A stretch of DNA of 64,000 nt from DAIQNV01 sp038748775 (GTDB lineage: Bacteria > Planctomycetota > Phycisphaerae > Phycisphaerales > UBA1924), in NCBI GenBank assembly GCA_038748775.1, contig JBCDIT010000014.1, positions 23,554-87,553 on the forward strand, written 5' to 3'. Of the stretch, positions 43,869 through 52,664 are shown piece by piece. Made by a program: the position numbers and the translations under genes. Position 1 is the first letter of the stretch, and every line of letters begins with the position of its first letter. The notes below the pieces were generated by a model. It was not told where the DNA came from and made no database searches. It worked only from the letters and a program-made list of their open reading frames with translations.

Positions 43869-46673
43869 TCAGGCCCGGATCGGGCGACGCCCGCCGCTGG
43901 GCGACACCTTGGCCTTCGTCGGCGCACCACCGTGCTCGTCAAAGATCAGCAGTTCGTTGTCGCCCTCGCGGAGCCATGCGGTCGGGATCGTGAGCCCAGA
44001 CTCGCCGGGCAGCGCCGAACCATCGGCGAGCCCGGCCGCGTAGCGGCCGAGGTGACGACCATTGACGAACACCTGGCCCCTCGTAAGCCCGGAAGGCTCG
44101 AAGACGAGCGGGTCTTCGACCGCGTCCGACGACGTCACCGGGAAGCTCGAACGCCACCACGTGGGCACACCGGTCGGCGTCATCTTCGACTTGGCAACCG
44201 CCTCATACGCGGCCGGCGCCGGTGGTTCCCACTTGGCGAACGACCACTCACCCTTGCCGGTAATGTCGTTGACACCCTCGATGATCAAAGGCTCGACCGC
44301 GTCGGCGAGTTCGCTGACCTCTTCGTCGCCCGCTTCGCCGAGCGAATCGGTCATCACCGCAAGCTGCAAGGTGTTGTTACCGCGAGCGAGCACCTCGGGG
44401 TCGAGCGTCGTCTCGATGACCCCCCCGTAGTCGACCCAGCCGATGGCCGTGTCGTTGAGCACGACGAGCGACTTCGCCGGGACCGGACCCAGACGCAGGA
44501 ACAAAGGCGTCTTCTTCCTGTGAGCGAACGACCAGCTTGCCCGGACCGGGTGGGTGAACTCGCCCGATCGCACCTGCATAAGCGGAACGCGGAACGCGAG
44601 CGGATCGAGCGGTTCGTCCTCGATCAGCTCGGCCCGACCGACCTTCACCTGCCCGACCTCGTACAGCGGACCCCAGACACCCTTCGGGTCGCGGAGGCTT
44701 GAGCCCTCGCTCATCCGTCCGACCGATTCGGCCAGCATCACAAGGACACGGTCGCCCTTCTTGAGCGACACCGACGCGTCACCCTCGGCCCCGGGGCCGG
44801 TCCCCAAAACACCGGACGCCTTCGCGTCGACAAACAGGTGAACGCGATCGGCGGACTCGGGCAGCCCCATCTTCGCCCGCTTCGCGGCGCCCGCGCGAAG
44901 TGCGACCCGGTACCAGCCGTACCCGGACGGCGCTCCGAGATCGCTCAGGGGCGTCGGCCCATCAATACGGGCGAACCGGGGGCTGGTGCCGTCGATGTAG
45001 TCGGACGCCTCGGCCGCGAACCAGCCGCCCAGCGCGCCCACCGCAGAACCGGACGCCTTCGCGGCCGGGACCGACGTCTCTTCGCCGTTGGCGCCGATTC
45101 GGAAGCCCCGCTTCGCGCCGGGGATCGACCTGCCTTCGGCCGTGACGCCGGCAACACCAACGAACGCGGCGTCGGCGTTCGGCTTTCCCCAGGCGAAAGT
45201 CTCGCCGACGTGCTCGTCGCTGACCACGACGATCCGGACGCCCTCGTGCTCCGCGTTCACGTGCGCACGCCCCTTTGGCACTTCGATATCCAGAGGCGTC
45301 CCGTTGATCGAGATCTGCCCGATCGCACCGCTCGGTCCGTACGCGACGATCAACGAGCTGCTCGCGTGCAAAACGCTCAGCGTCGCGTGGTCGAGCATGA
45401 CGCGCCCGCCGAGGTTGACACGGACCGGACACCAGACCACCCCAGACCGTCCGCCAACAGGAACCTCGAGCGCCGAGCCATCGGCGAGCAAGAGGTTGAC
45501 GAGCCGCGCCGCGGGCACCTTCTTCGAGCCCTTCTCTGGTTCGCTGAACACCCAGACCACCGACCCCTGCGGACCGCGTTGCTCGACCACGCTGACCCCG
45601 CCCGAAGGCAGCGCCGACGGATCCAACGCAACGGGCAGGTGGGCGTCATCGGTGTTGCAGAGCACCCGCGCGAACTGGTTGCAGAAACTCAGCAAAGGCC
45701 GAAGCCCGCTGAGCATGCCAGTTGCCGCGCCGCGGTCGTCGATCCCCAGCGCCGCGAGGGGTCTCTGCTCAAGACCACGGTGCACGCCCCCGTTCAGCCG
45801 GCCTCCGCTGAAGCCGGGCGTCACACCCGGGCAGAACGCGGCTACGTTCAGCTGCGACCCGGCCGCCAACGCCTCGGCCGCGGCTCGTTGCAGCGCGAAC
45901 GCCTCGGTGAACGACGATTCCGTTGATTCTTCCGGCTCGGGCTCGCCAAACCGACGCCAGCGCTCGACACCGAAGTCGATCACGAACTTCGGCTGGTCGG
46001 GATGAACCTCTCCGAGTTGACGCATCGTGCTGTAGAGGTTGCGTTCGCCAACCCACCCATCGATCTGGCCCTCGACGCCGATCCACAGGTTGTTAGAGTT
46101 CACCGCCGGCACCGTGATGCCCGCCTCGCGCATGTACCGCTGCAACTCCCCGAGGTACCCCGCCGCCTCGACGTCTTGGCCGCACGTCCACTCGTGCTCG
46201 CACTGGACCATGAGGATCGGCCCGCCGACGCCGGCCGCCGTGACCTGCAAGTCGCGAACCTGGTCGGCCAGCGCCGTGAAGTACCGGCTGCACGCTTCGA
46301 GGAACGTCTGGTGCTTCGAACGGGGTTCCGCTTCGGCGCCCTCGACCGCCCACGACGGGATGCCCCCCGCTTCCCAGCCCTGACCCACGAACGGCCCGAC
46401 ACGCAAGATGACGTGCAGCCCGGCCTCACCGGCGAGTTGCACGAAGCGGCGCACGTTCGCCTCTTCTTCGAAATCGAACTGCCCAGGCCGCGGCTCGACC
46501 CTCGACCAGAACACCGGCGCCTCAACGGTGTTCAGCCCGGCCAGCTTGCACGCGTGCAACCGATCGGCCCACTCGTCTGGGTGCAGACGCATGAAGTGCA
46601 CCGACCCGCTCACGATGAAAATGCGTCGCCCGTCGAGTTGGAAGCCGCGTCCGTCGTAGGTCACCGTCGGCAT
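43869..46673 (-). CDS. GH35-like glycoside hydrolase protein with altered catalytic site
   Basis: A 934-residue protein. The ATG at 46673 follows AGGAG at seven bases; the open frame extends 17 codons further without support. The TIM-barrel follows family GH35 beta-galactosidases: FIVSGSVHFMRLHPDEWADR, LAGLNTVEAPVFWSRVEP, VILRVGPFVGQGWEAGGIPS and GGPILMVQCEHEW with an acid/base Glu near 161. The segment PKFVIDFGVERWRRFGEP aligns with the nucleophile block PLMxTEFWxGWFxxWGEP, but Asp (near 233) replaces Glu and the GWF is lost. Beta-rich jelly-roll domains follow. No signal peptide is visible. Activity may be altered or absent. Confidence 0.8.
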   Translation of the reverse strand: MPTVTYDGRGFQLDGRRIFIVSGSVHFMRLHPDEWADRLHACKLAGLNTVEAPVFWSRVEPRPGQFDFEEEANVRRFVQLAGEAGLHVILRVGPFVGQGWEAGGIPSWAVEGAEAEPRSKHQTFLEACSRYFTALADQVRDLQVTAAGVGGPILMVQCEHEWTCGQDVEAAGYLGELQRYMREAGITVPAVNSNNLWIGVEGQIDGWVGERNLYSTMRQLGEVHPDQPKFVIDFGVERWRRFGEPEPEESTESSFTEAFALQRAAAEALAAGSQLNVAAFCPGVTPGFSGGRLNGGVHRGLEQRPLAALGIDDRGAATGMLSGLRPLLSFCNQFARVLCNTDDAHLPVALDPSALPSGGVSVVEQRGPQGSVVWVFSEPEKGSKKVPAARLVNLLLADGSALEVPVGGRSGVVWCPVRVNLGGRVMLDHATLSVLHASSSLIVAYGPSGAIGQISINGTPLDIEVPKGRAHVNAEHEGVRIVVVSDEHVGETFAWGKPNADAAFVGVAGVTAEGRSIPGAKRGFRIGANGEETSVPAAKASGSAVGALGGWFAAEASDYIDGTSPRFARIDGPTPLSDLGAPSGYGWYRVALRAGAAKRAKMGLPESADRVHLFVDAKASGVLGTGPGAEGDASVSLKKGDRVLVMLAESVGRMSEGSSLRDPKGVWGPLYEVGQVKVGRAELIEDEPLDPLAFRVPLMQVRSGEFTHPVRASWSFAHRKKTPLFLRLGPVPAKSLVVLNDTAIGWVDYGGVIETTLDPEVLARGNNTLQLAVMTDSLGEAGDEEVSELADAVEPLIIEGVNDITGKGEWSFAKWEPPAPAAYEAVAKSKMTPTGVPTWWRSSFPVTSSDAVEDPLVFEPSGLTRGQVFVNGRHLGRYAAGLADGSALPGESGLTIPTAWLREGDNELLIFDEHGGAPTKAKVSPSGGRRPIRA

Positions 46674-46858
46674 GAACCGCTCCTGATACCTGTTTGCAGT
46701 CGCCGCGCCGAGGCCGAACGCCATCCAAAGCTGTTCGTGTCACGTAGGGGTTTTTTCGAGACCCCGCGCGGATCGCAACGATAGAACCCAACCGCTTTCG
46801 GCTCTACCTGTTCAGGATGTTGTCAGGGTATATTCGACGCGGAACGTTCAGATTCCGC

Positions 46859-47530
46859 TCAAGTTCCCGGGACTTCCGAGCACAAGAAGAAATCGTGGTA
46901 GGCCCAGTGGCCACCCACTTTCAGGTAGCTATGACGACCATCTTGGTGCATGAAGCCACACCGCTCGGCAACACGGCGGCTCGATTCGTTCGCCGGGGCG
47001 ATGCCGCAATGGACGCCAAAGAGCCCAAGACCGCCCGGCGCCGGGGTCAACGCATGGCGGAGCATCCCCTTGACGCCTTCGGTCGCGAGGCCTCGACCGA
47101 GATGGTCAACGCCCAACCACCACGCCGCGTCGGCCTCCCAACTGAGCCCACGGCTGATCGCGTTCAGATTGAACATCCCGACGAGCCGACCATCATCGAG
47201 CACTCCGACCCGCCTCCAGGCCGATCCCTTCGCATCCCCATCCGTGCAAAGCCTGAGCTGGCGATCAAAGTACGCGTCGTCGGATTCCCCATTTTCGTGC
47301 AAAGGCACCCATTCGGCGAGGTGCTCCCAACTCGAGCGAACCAGCGTGAGGAACGGCCCACGATCAATCGAGAGCAGCGGACGGAGCGTGAGGCGCTCGG
47401 TCCGGACCATCTCCGGGATCTCGATCCTGGTCGGACTCGACGCGGCCAATCTCGCGACGTCGGGCCTGCGATCGAGCGCCGGGACCAACATCTCCCCGGG
47501 TCGCAGCCCATGGTTTCGTGGGTCTTTCAC
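46859..47530 (-). CDS. GNAT-family N-acetyltransferase (RimJ/RimL-like)
   Basis: A 223-residue acetyltransferase. Key features are VRTERLTLRPLLSIDRGPF, the strand VLDDGRLVGMFNLN, the acetyl-CoA-binding HLGRGLATEGVKGMLRHAL and VHCGIAPANESSRRVAERCG with FMHQDGRH. This is the RimJ/RimL subgroup, which acetylates ribosomal protein N-termini or small molecules; the acceptor is unknown. The GTG at 47530 follows GAGGAA at six bases and is preferred over an ATG at 47551 with no ribosome site. It ends ~190 bases before the GH35-like start on the same strand. Confidence 0.85.
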   Translation of the reverse strand: MKDPRNHGLRPGEMLVPALDRRPDVARLAASSPTRIEIPEMVRTERLTLRPLLSIDRGPFLTLVRSSWEHLAEWVPLHENGESDDAYFDRQLRLCTDGDAKGSAWRRVGVLDDGRLVGMFNLNAISRGLSWEADAAWWLGVDHLGRGLATEGVKGMLRHALTPAPGGLGLFGVHCGIAPANESSRRVAERCGFMHQDGRHSYLKVGGHWAYHDFFLCSEVPGT

Positions 47531-47580
47531 GGTCGTTCCTCGGTCGGTCATGTCGGGTGGTATCGGTAGTCCACGCGTTT

Positions 47581-47599
47581 GGGGGCGAGTTTCGCCCCC
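47581..47599 (-). other. Hairpin just after the zinc-ribbon gene
   Basis: GGGGGCGA (47581-47588) and TCGCCCCC (47592-47599) pair perfectly over a three-base loop. On the minus strand it follows the stop at 47604 within a few bases and may end that transcript, though no T-run follows. Confidence 0.5.
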
Positions 47600-47603
47600 G
47601 ATG

Positions 47604-48104
47604 TCACGGATCACTCGCCCGACGCACTTGCCGGGGCCAGAAAAGAACCGCGTCTCGCTCGCGGATCTCTCGCCCACACTCCGTGCATCGGGTGGGGTCC
47701 CGCCGCGTCCCCGGAGGCCGGCCGGCAACGCTGTGGGCGCAGTAGGGGCAGAGCCGACCGCGGGCGGCGATGACCCGGCGCTCGATCCGGCGCACACCGA
47801 CGGTGAAGAGAACGCTGAATGCGATCACCGCGGAGCCCGTCGAGAGTGCGAACGCGGTCGTCGCGACGTCTTTCGCGGCACCACTGAGGGTGACGAGGTC
47901 GATTGCGTGCATCGCGATCAGCGTTGCTGCGCCGATGGCGATGATCCCGACGGGAATGACCAGCCAACCGATCGCGCCGGTTCCCGGCCACACTTTGGGC
48001 GTCATGCCTCGCAGCCGTTCATTGTCAAAGCGAACACGAGCGCACCAAGGACGCCGGGCGCGAACGATGGCGGATTCCCGGCTCGCGTGATTCTGCGGCT
48101 TCAT
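47604..48104 (-). CDS. Membrane protein with C-terminal zinc ribbon
   Basis: A 166-residue protein. Two hydrophobic segments lie near residues 45-65 (GAIGWLVIPVGIIAIGAATLIA) and 83-105. The C-terminal part has RLCPYCAHSVAGRPPG and RCTECGREIRERD, two CxxC pairs forming a zinc ribbon, with LFWPRQ at the end. The ATG at 48104 overlaps the upstream stop (ATGA), which supports that start over an internal ATG at 48005. This build is frequent among planctomycete membrane proteins of unknown function. No function is assigned. Confidence 0.72.
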   Translation of the reverse strand: MKPQNHASRESAIVRARRPWCARVRFDNERLRGMTPKVWPGTGAIGWLVIPVGIIAIGAATLIAMHAIDLVTLSGAAKDVATTAFALSTGSAVIAFSVLFTVGVRRIERRVIAARGRLCPYCAHSVAGRPPGTRRDPTRCTECGREIRERDAVLFWPRQVRRASDP

Positions 48105-48550
48105 TTCGCCTGGGCCGCGCGCAGTTCCTCGGCCAGCCGCGCCCGCTCGCGAGCGGGCACGCCAAGGAATCCAACACGCACGTCCGAATCGCGGAGCCGT
48201 CGCGTCGCACGCTGGTTCACAGTGAGCAACGCCAGTGCGTTAAGCACAGGGATGAAGAAAAGAACAACCATGAGGATCTTCTCACCGGTGCGATACCCGA
48301 CCGCATCAGCCAAGAGCAAGAAGAGCACAGGCGACGCGATCGTGCACGCCATGATGACGGCAACCGCGCCGAGCATGACCGGGCCGACCACAGGTCGAAG
48401 GTCCGGCTGCGACCCGGCAAGAGATACCATGCCGATCGCCCCCGCGTAGGCAAGCAAAATCAGAAGGACATTCGCGATGAACCATCGCTGGTACCTTGCC
48501 GCACGTACCTTTGAACGAAGTCCCAGAGATCGTGAGCGACGCCGATTCAT
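48101..48550 (-). CDS. Small multi-pass membrane protein of unknown function
   Basis: A 149-residue protein with a very basic N-terminus (MNRRRSRSLGLRSKVRAARY) and three hydrophobic segments (WFIANVLLILLAYAGAIGMV; PVMLGAVAVIMACTIASPVL; ILMVVLFFIPVLNALALLTV). The C-terminus is a charged helix. It is translationally coupled to the zinc-ribbon protein downstream through an ATGA overlap, so both likely act together in the membrane. glmS ends 15 bases upstream of the start on the same strand. No family is recognised. Confidence 0.7.
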   Translation of the reverse strand: MNRRRSRSLGLRSKVRAARYQRWFIANVLLILLAYAGAIGMVSLAGSQPDLRPVVGPVMLGAVAVIMACTIASPVLFLLLADAVGYRTGEKILMVVLFFIPVLNALALLTVNQRATRRLRDSDVRVGFLGVPARERARLAEELRAAQAK

Positions 48551-48564
48551 GGTCGGATCTTAAC

Positions 48565-50436
48565 TCACTCCACCGTCACGCTCTTCGCCAGATTGCGGGG
48601 CTTGTCGACGTCATGCCCTCGCAGGACCGCTGCGTGGTACGCCATCAGCTGAAGGGGCACGACGGCGACCATCGGGCTCAGCGGCTCGGCCACCTTCGGG
48701 ATGAACAGCACGTCTTCGGCGACGCGGCCGATCTGGTCGTCGCCCTCGGTCGCGACCGCGATGACGTGACCGCCGCGGCTCCTGACCTCTTCGATGTTGC
48801 TGAGCACCTTGTCGTACTGGCTGCCCTGGGTGGCGATGAACACACAGGGCATCCCGTCATCGATCAGGGCGATCGGGCCGTGCTTCATCTCCGCCGCCGG
48901 CATGCCCTCCGCATGGATGTAGCTGATTTCCTTGAGCTTCAGCGCGCCCTCGAGGGCGGTCGGGTAGTTGTACCCCCTGCCCAAGAAGAGCCAGTTGTCG
49001 CGGTTGATGTACTTCTCGGTGACCTCGAGCGTCTGCTTGTCGAGCAGCAGCGCGCGCTCGATCAGCTCGGGCACCTCTTCCATCTCACGGATCATGCGGC
49101 CCATCGTGTCGGCACCCATGACACGTCGGCGGGCCATCCACATGCTCATGAGGGTGAGCACGGCGACCTGCCCGACGAACGCCTTGGTGCTCGCGACGCC
49201 GATCTCGGGCCCGACGCGGAGGTACACGCCGGCGTCGGTGTCCCGCGACATGGTCGAGCCGACGACGTTCACAACGCCCAACGCCAGTGCGCCGCGGTCG
49301 CGCACTTCGTGGAGGGCGGCGAGGGTGTCGGCGGTCTCACCCGACTGGCTCACGGCGATGACGACCGAGCCGTCTTCGATGATCGGGTTGCGATAGCGAA
49401 GCTCGCTCGCGTACTCGCATTCGACCGGGATCTTGGCGAGGTCTTCGAACAGGTATTCGCCGATCATACCGGCGTGGAGCGCGGTGCCCTGCGCACAAAT
49501 GATGATGCGCTTCGAGCGGACGAGTTCTTTCTCGAAGCTCTTGAGACCGCCCAGGACGACCTTGTTGTCGTTGAAGTCGAGGCGACCCCGCAAGCAGTTC
49601 CGGAGGGTCCGGGGTTGCTCGAAGATCTCCTTTTGCATGAAGTGCTTGTAGCTGCCTAGCTCGATCTCGCCCAGTTCGATCTCGAGCTGCATGACCTTCG
49701 GGCTGAGCTCGACGTTGTCGATCGTGCTGGTGCGGAGCCCGTCGCGGCTGAGCTTCACCACGGAATAGTCGTCGAGCGTCATCGCACGGCTCGTGTGCGC
49801 GATGATGGCCGAACCATCCGAGGCAACGACGTACTCGCCGTTTCCGATGCCGACGATCAGAGGCGAGCCCTTGCGCGCACAGACCATGGTGTCCGGCTCT
49901 TGTGTCGACACCACGGCGATCGCGTACGCGCCGGTCACTTCCCGCAGCGCCGCCTGGACGGCCGCCTCAAGATCGACGCACTCGCCGTTCTCACCGTCCG
50001 GGTCGTACAGCTCGGCGATCAGGTTCGCGAGGACCTCGGTGTCGGTCTCTGTATGGAAAGCACGGCCCTTCTCTTCGAGGTAGGTCCGGACGGCGGCGTA
50101 ATTCTCGATGATCCCGTTGTGGACCAGGCAGATAGTGCCGGTCGCGTCGGTGTGGGGGTGGCAGTTGGGTTCGGTCACCGAGCCGTGGGTTGCCCAACGG
50201 GTGTGGGCGAGGCCGACTGTCCCGTCGAAGCCGTCCGAGACTTCGAGCTTGTCTTCGAGGGCCGCGACGCGGCCAACGGTCTTACACAGGTTGAGGGTCG
50301 GGGCGGCGTCCGCGGTAGGACCTCCGAGCACGGCGACGCCGGCGGAGTCATACCCCCGGTATTCGAGCCGCTTGAGGCCCTCGATGAGAAGGCCCCGACA
50401 GGGCCGGGTCCCGATGTAGGCCACGATTCCGCACAT
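48565..50436 (-). CDS. glmS: Glutamine-fructose-6-phosphate aminotransferase (isomerizing)
   Basis: A 623-residue enzyme making glucosamine-6-phosphate, the entry step to UDP-GlcNAc for wall and glycans. The start MCGIVAYIGTRPCRGLLIEG exposes the N-terminal catalytic Cys; the ATG at 50436 follows GGAGG. The glutaminase half shows RWATHGSVTEPNCHPH and VHNGIIENYA. Two SIS sugar-binding domains follow, with CAQGTALHAGMIGEYLFEDL, SQSGETADTLAAL and FLGRGYNYPTALEGALKLKE. The final KSVTVE is the conserved C-terminus. No glmS ribozyme was recognised upstream. Two membrane-protein genes follow. Confidence 0.97.
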   Translation of the reverse strand: MCGIVAYIGTRPCRGLLIEGLKRLEYRGYDSAGVAVLGGPTADAAPTLNLCKTVGRVAALEDKLEVSDGFDGTVGLAHTRWATHGSVTEPNCHPHTDATGTICLVHNGIIENYAAVRTYLEEKGRAFHTETDTEVLANLIAELYDPDGENGECVDLEAAVQAALREVTGAYAIAVVSTQEPDTMVCARKGSPLIVGIGNGEYVVASDGSAIIAHTSRAMTLDDYSVVKLSRDGLRTSTIDNVELSPKVMQLEIELGEIELGSYKHFMQKEIFEQPRTLRNCLRGRLDFNDNKVVLGGLKSFEKELVRSKRIIICAQGTALHAGMIGEYLFEDLAKIPVECEYASELRYRNPIIEDGSVVIAVSQSGETADTLAALHEVRDRGALALGVVNVVGSTMSRDTDAGVYLRVGPEIGVASTKAFVGQVAVLTLMSMWMARRRVMGADTMGRMIREMEEVPELIERALLLDKQTLEVTEKYINRDNWLFLGRGYNYPTALEGALKLKEISYIHAEGMPAAEMKHGPIALIDDGMPCVFIATQGSQYDKVLSNIEEVRSRGGHVIAVATEGDDQIGRVAEDVLFIPKVAEPLSPMVAVVPLQLMAYHAAVLRGHDVDKPRNLAKSVTVE

Positions 50437-50563
50437 GCCTGATCCTCCCCGCTCTTGATCGGCGATCCGTCGGCCCAACCCGACGAGGGGTGATGCTACC
50501 CCTCACGATTTGTCGTACGTCGCGAATCGGCGCCGAGATCGATCATCCGATATCAAGGAAATT

Positions 50564-50579
50564 CCACCTAAATAGGTGG
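50564..50579. promoter_or_regulatory. Palindromic site in the glmS / 50726 intergenic region
   Basis: CCACCTAAATAGGTGG is a perfect palindrome with 7-base arms around AA, in a stretch clearly richer in A/T than its surroundings. It lies ~130 bases from the glmS start and ~150 from the start of the divergent gene at 50726, a position suited to a repressor or activator dimer. Confidence 0.45.
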
Positions 50580-50630
50580 TTCTTGGGCGGCATATTTGAG
50601 CAACTATTCGGAGCATAAGGGCTCTGGAGT

Positions 50631-50658
50631 TTGACACTGAGACTCAATCGCGTAGCTT
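50631..50658 (+). promoter_or_regulatory. Candidate sigma-70 promoter for the 50726 gene
   Basis: A perfect TTGACA at 50631-50636 is followed after 16 bases by TAGCTT, a weak -10 match. Transcription would start near 50665, about 60 bases upstream of the ATG. Confidence rests mainly on the -35 match. Confidence 0.35.
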
Positions 50659-50725
50659 TGACGCGGACGAGAGTGATTTTTGTAATACCAAACATCTCCG
50701 AAGTTGATTGGTCAGGAGGCAAGAG

Positions 50726-51397
50726 ATGAAGAGGGCAATTCTCGCGATGGCGATGGCGACTGGGGTTGCGGCGGCGAACGTGGATGACTTCACCGAGACG
50801 TTCGAAACCAATGCTGGCTGGATTGATGGCGGCTTCACCCCGCTGACCGAGGTCGCGTCGGGAAGCTCGGACGGTACCTCATACGTCACGACCAATCGCT
50901 CGTTCCTGAACACAGACCCGGGCAGCTTCGACGTGCTGTTCCGCGGCGAGCCCAGTGTTCTTCCAGGCATCATCCCGGATGCGTCGGGTGGGGCCTTTCA
51001 GGGGGACTACATTTCATCTGGCATCACCCAGTTGAGCTTTGACGTCCGCCACAACGGCGTCGCCCCTGTGAACTTCTTTGTTCGCATCGCCCCGCCCACC
51101 CGCTTTCCGGGCGCCATTGCGGTCGAATTCGTCCCGGTCTTCGGCGGCTCGTGGACAACGGTCACCATTGATATCTCGTCGTCGAGCTTCAACTTTGTCA
51201 GCTTCGAGGGCTTTACCTACGACGATATCTTCGATGACGTCGGCCTGATCCAGATCGGTATCGATTCGACCAATCTCGCCGGCATCCCGGGTGACTTCAC
51301 CTTCGATTTGGACAACGTCTCGATCACCCCGACTCCGGGCGTCACCGGTGTCCTCGCAATTGGCGGGCTGGTCGCTGCCCGTCGTCGCCGCGGCTGA
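50726..51397 (+). CDS. PEP-CTERM-like secreted protein
   Basis: A 223-residue exported protein. The ATG follows AGGAGG. A short signal (MKRAILAMAMATGVAAA) leads into beta-rich sequence containing TFETNAGWIDGG, ITQLSFDVRHNGVAPVNFFV and FEGFTYDDIFDDVGLIQI, resembling carbohydrate-binding-type jelly rolls. The end reads TPTPGVTGVLAIGGLVAARR plus RRG: a PTPG motif, a hydrophobic span and an Arg cluster. This tripartite tail is a PEP-CTERM-like sorting signal, read by an exosortase-type enzyme that is not in the window. It ends in a strong terminator. Confidence 0.75.
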   Translation: MKRAILAMAMATGVAAANVDDFTETFETNAGWIDGGFTPLTEVASGSSDGTSYVTTNRSFLNTDPGSFDVLFRGEPSVLPGIIPDASGGAFQGDYISSGITQLSFDVRHNGVAPVNFFVRIAPPTRFPGAIAVEFVPVFGGSWTTVTIDISSSSFNFVSFEGFTYDDIFDDVGLIQIGIDSTNLAGIPGDFTFDLDNVSITPTPGVTGVLAIGGLVAARRRRG

Positions 51398-51424
51398 TTC
51401 GGGCGGATTTCGCCGACGTCCGTA

Positions 51425-51466
51425 AACCCCTTCGAAGCAGAAACTTCGAAGGGGTTGTTTTGTTTT
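51425..51466 (+). terminator. Intrinsic terminator after the PEP-CTERM-like gene
   Basis: AACCCCTTCGAAG (51425-51437) pairs perfectly with CTTCGAAGGGGTT (51444-51456) over loop CAGAAA, followed by GTTTTGTTTT. The 13-bp stem with T-rich tail is a clear Rho-independent terminator. Confidence 0.9.
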
Positions 51467-51597
51467 GGCCATGGCGAATCAGGTTCTTTGGGGTGCGAAC
51501 GTTTCTCGCGATCGGTGCAATCCAGTGCCGACAGGAGGCGTTCTGGTCCCTGGCCGGAAGCCCGGAAGTTCGGTCCCGTCAAAGGGAAAGGCACCAG

Positions 51598-52572
51598 ATG
51601 ACCCGTACAACAGCAGCTTTCGTCAGCCTGATCGCCGGACTCGCCACCGGCGTGGCGTTCGCACAATCGACCGCGACCGAGCCCCCGCTGCTCTCTGGAC
51701 CGAAGGTCGAAACCGATCCCTCGGACGAGAGCCTCGTCCGGCGCGGCTTCGACGGACAGATGGAGCGGACCCGCGAGCAGCCCGAGCTCGCGGCCCTCGA
51801 TTTGCTGAAGCTGTCGGACGAAGAGCGCGCGGCGGTCGACAAGGTGTTGGCCGAGCGCGCGGCGTTGGTCGACGGGGTGGTGCAGGCCAACATGGAAACG
51901 GTGTCCCAACTCGGGCAGGCTCGTCGCGCCCAGGACCGCGAGGGCGTGCGCGAGGCAACGCAAGCGCTGCGCATCGCGCTCGAACCTGTGATCGAGAAGG
52001 GGCCGCTGATTGAGGTCGTGGCGGCGGCGCTGCCGAGCGATGACCGCGAGCGGTTCTTGTCGCTGGTCGCGGAGCACCATGAGGCGACGATGGAAGCCCG
52101 CCGCGGAGACAACCCCCGGCGTCGCGGCGGCCGCCGCGGGATGGATGCGATGGAAGCTCCGGGCATGGGCGGCCAGGAAGGCCCTGGGATGGACGCCCCG
52201 TTCGAGCTTGAAGTCGAGCCGGGCGACGAGGATGTTGTCACTGAGGCGCCGCAGCGTCGTCGGGGCGGTGAGATGAATCGCTTTGGTGCGATGCAGAGCT
52301 ACATGGCCGAGGTGCGGGCGTCGTACTCGCGACTCGTCGAGGAACGCCAAGGCAAAAAAGATGAACTCGACGAGTTGCTCTCAAGCCTCGACCTGAGCGC
52401 CGAGCAGCAGCGAGCGATCGAGGTCACGATCCGTGAATACCGCTCGAACCGCACCGGAGAAGGTGAGCCGTCTCGCGACGAGCGGATGAAGCTCATGCGG
52501 GCGATCGCGGAAGACCTCACTCCCGAGCAGCGTCGCGCGCTTCGCGACGAGTTCCGCAAGCGTCGCGGCTGA
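51598..52572 (+). CDS. Secreted LTxxQ-motif-like helical protein
   Basis: A 324-residue exported protein. Signal peptide MTRTTAAFVSLIAGLATGVA is cut near FAQS. The mature chain is highly charged helix. A central low-complexity segment rich in Gly, Met and Arg (RRRGGRRGMDAMEAPGMGGQ) separates two halves. The C-terminal LSAEQQRAIEV and LTPEQRRALRD recall LTxxQ motifs of CpxP/Spy-type periplasmic chaperones, but the overall size differs. The role is therefore only suggestive. The ATG follows GGGAAAGG. It ends in a strong terminator and is convergent with the secretin-like gene. Confidence 0.65.
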   Translation: MTRTTAAFVSLIAGLATGVAFAQSTATEPPLLSGPKVETDPSDESLVRRGFDGQMERTREQPELAALDLLKLSDEERAAVDKVLAERAALVDGVVQANMETVSQLGQARRAQDREGVREATQALRIALEPVIEKGPLIEVVAAALPSDDRERFLSLVAEHHEATMEARRGDNPRRRGGRRGMDAMEAPGMGGQEGPGMDAPFELEVEPGDEDVVTEAPQRRRGGEMNRFGAMQSYMAEVRASYSRLVEERQGKKDELDELLSSLDLSAEQQRAIEVTIREYRSNRTGEGEPSRDERMKLMRAIAEDLTPEQRRALRDEFRKRRG

Positions 52573-52600
52573 GACGCGCGATCCACAAGCCCCCTTGAGA

Positions 52601-52642
52601 CGCGGCCCCGGTTTGCTCTGAGCACCGGGGCCGCGGTTTTTT
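52601..52642 (+). terminator. Intrinsic terminator after the LTxxQ-like gene
   Basis: CGCGGCCCCGGT (52601-52612) pairs perfectly with ACCGGGGCCGCG (52624-52635), followed by G and six T residues (52637-52642). It lies 22 bases before the convergent gene's stop. Confidence 0.92.
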
Positions 52643-52664
52643 CGCGATGCGAGATGTGAGCGGC

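Noticed and set aside
50437..50725. glmS ribozyme/riboswitch
   Set aside because: Nothing resembling the conserved ribozyme core was recognised upstream of glmS.
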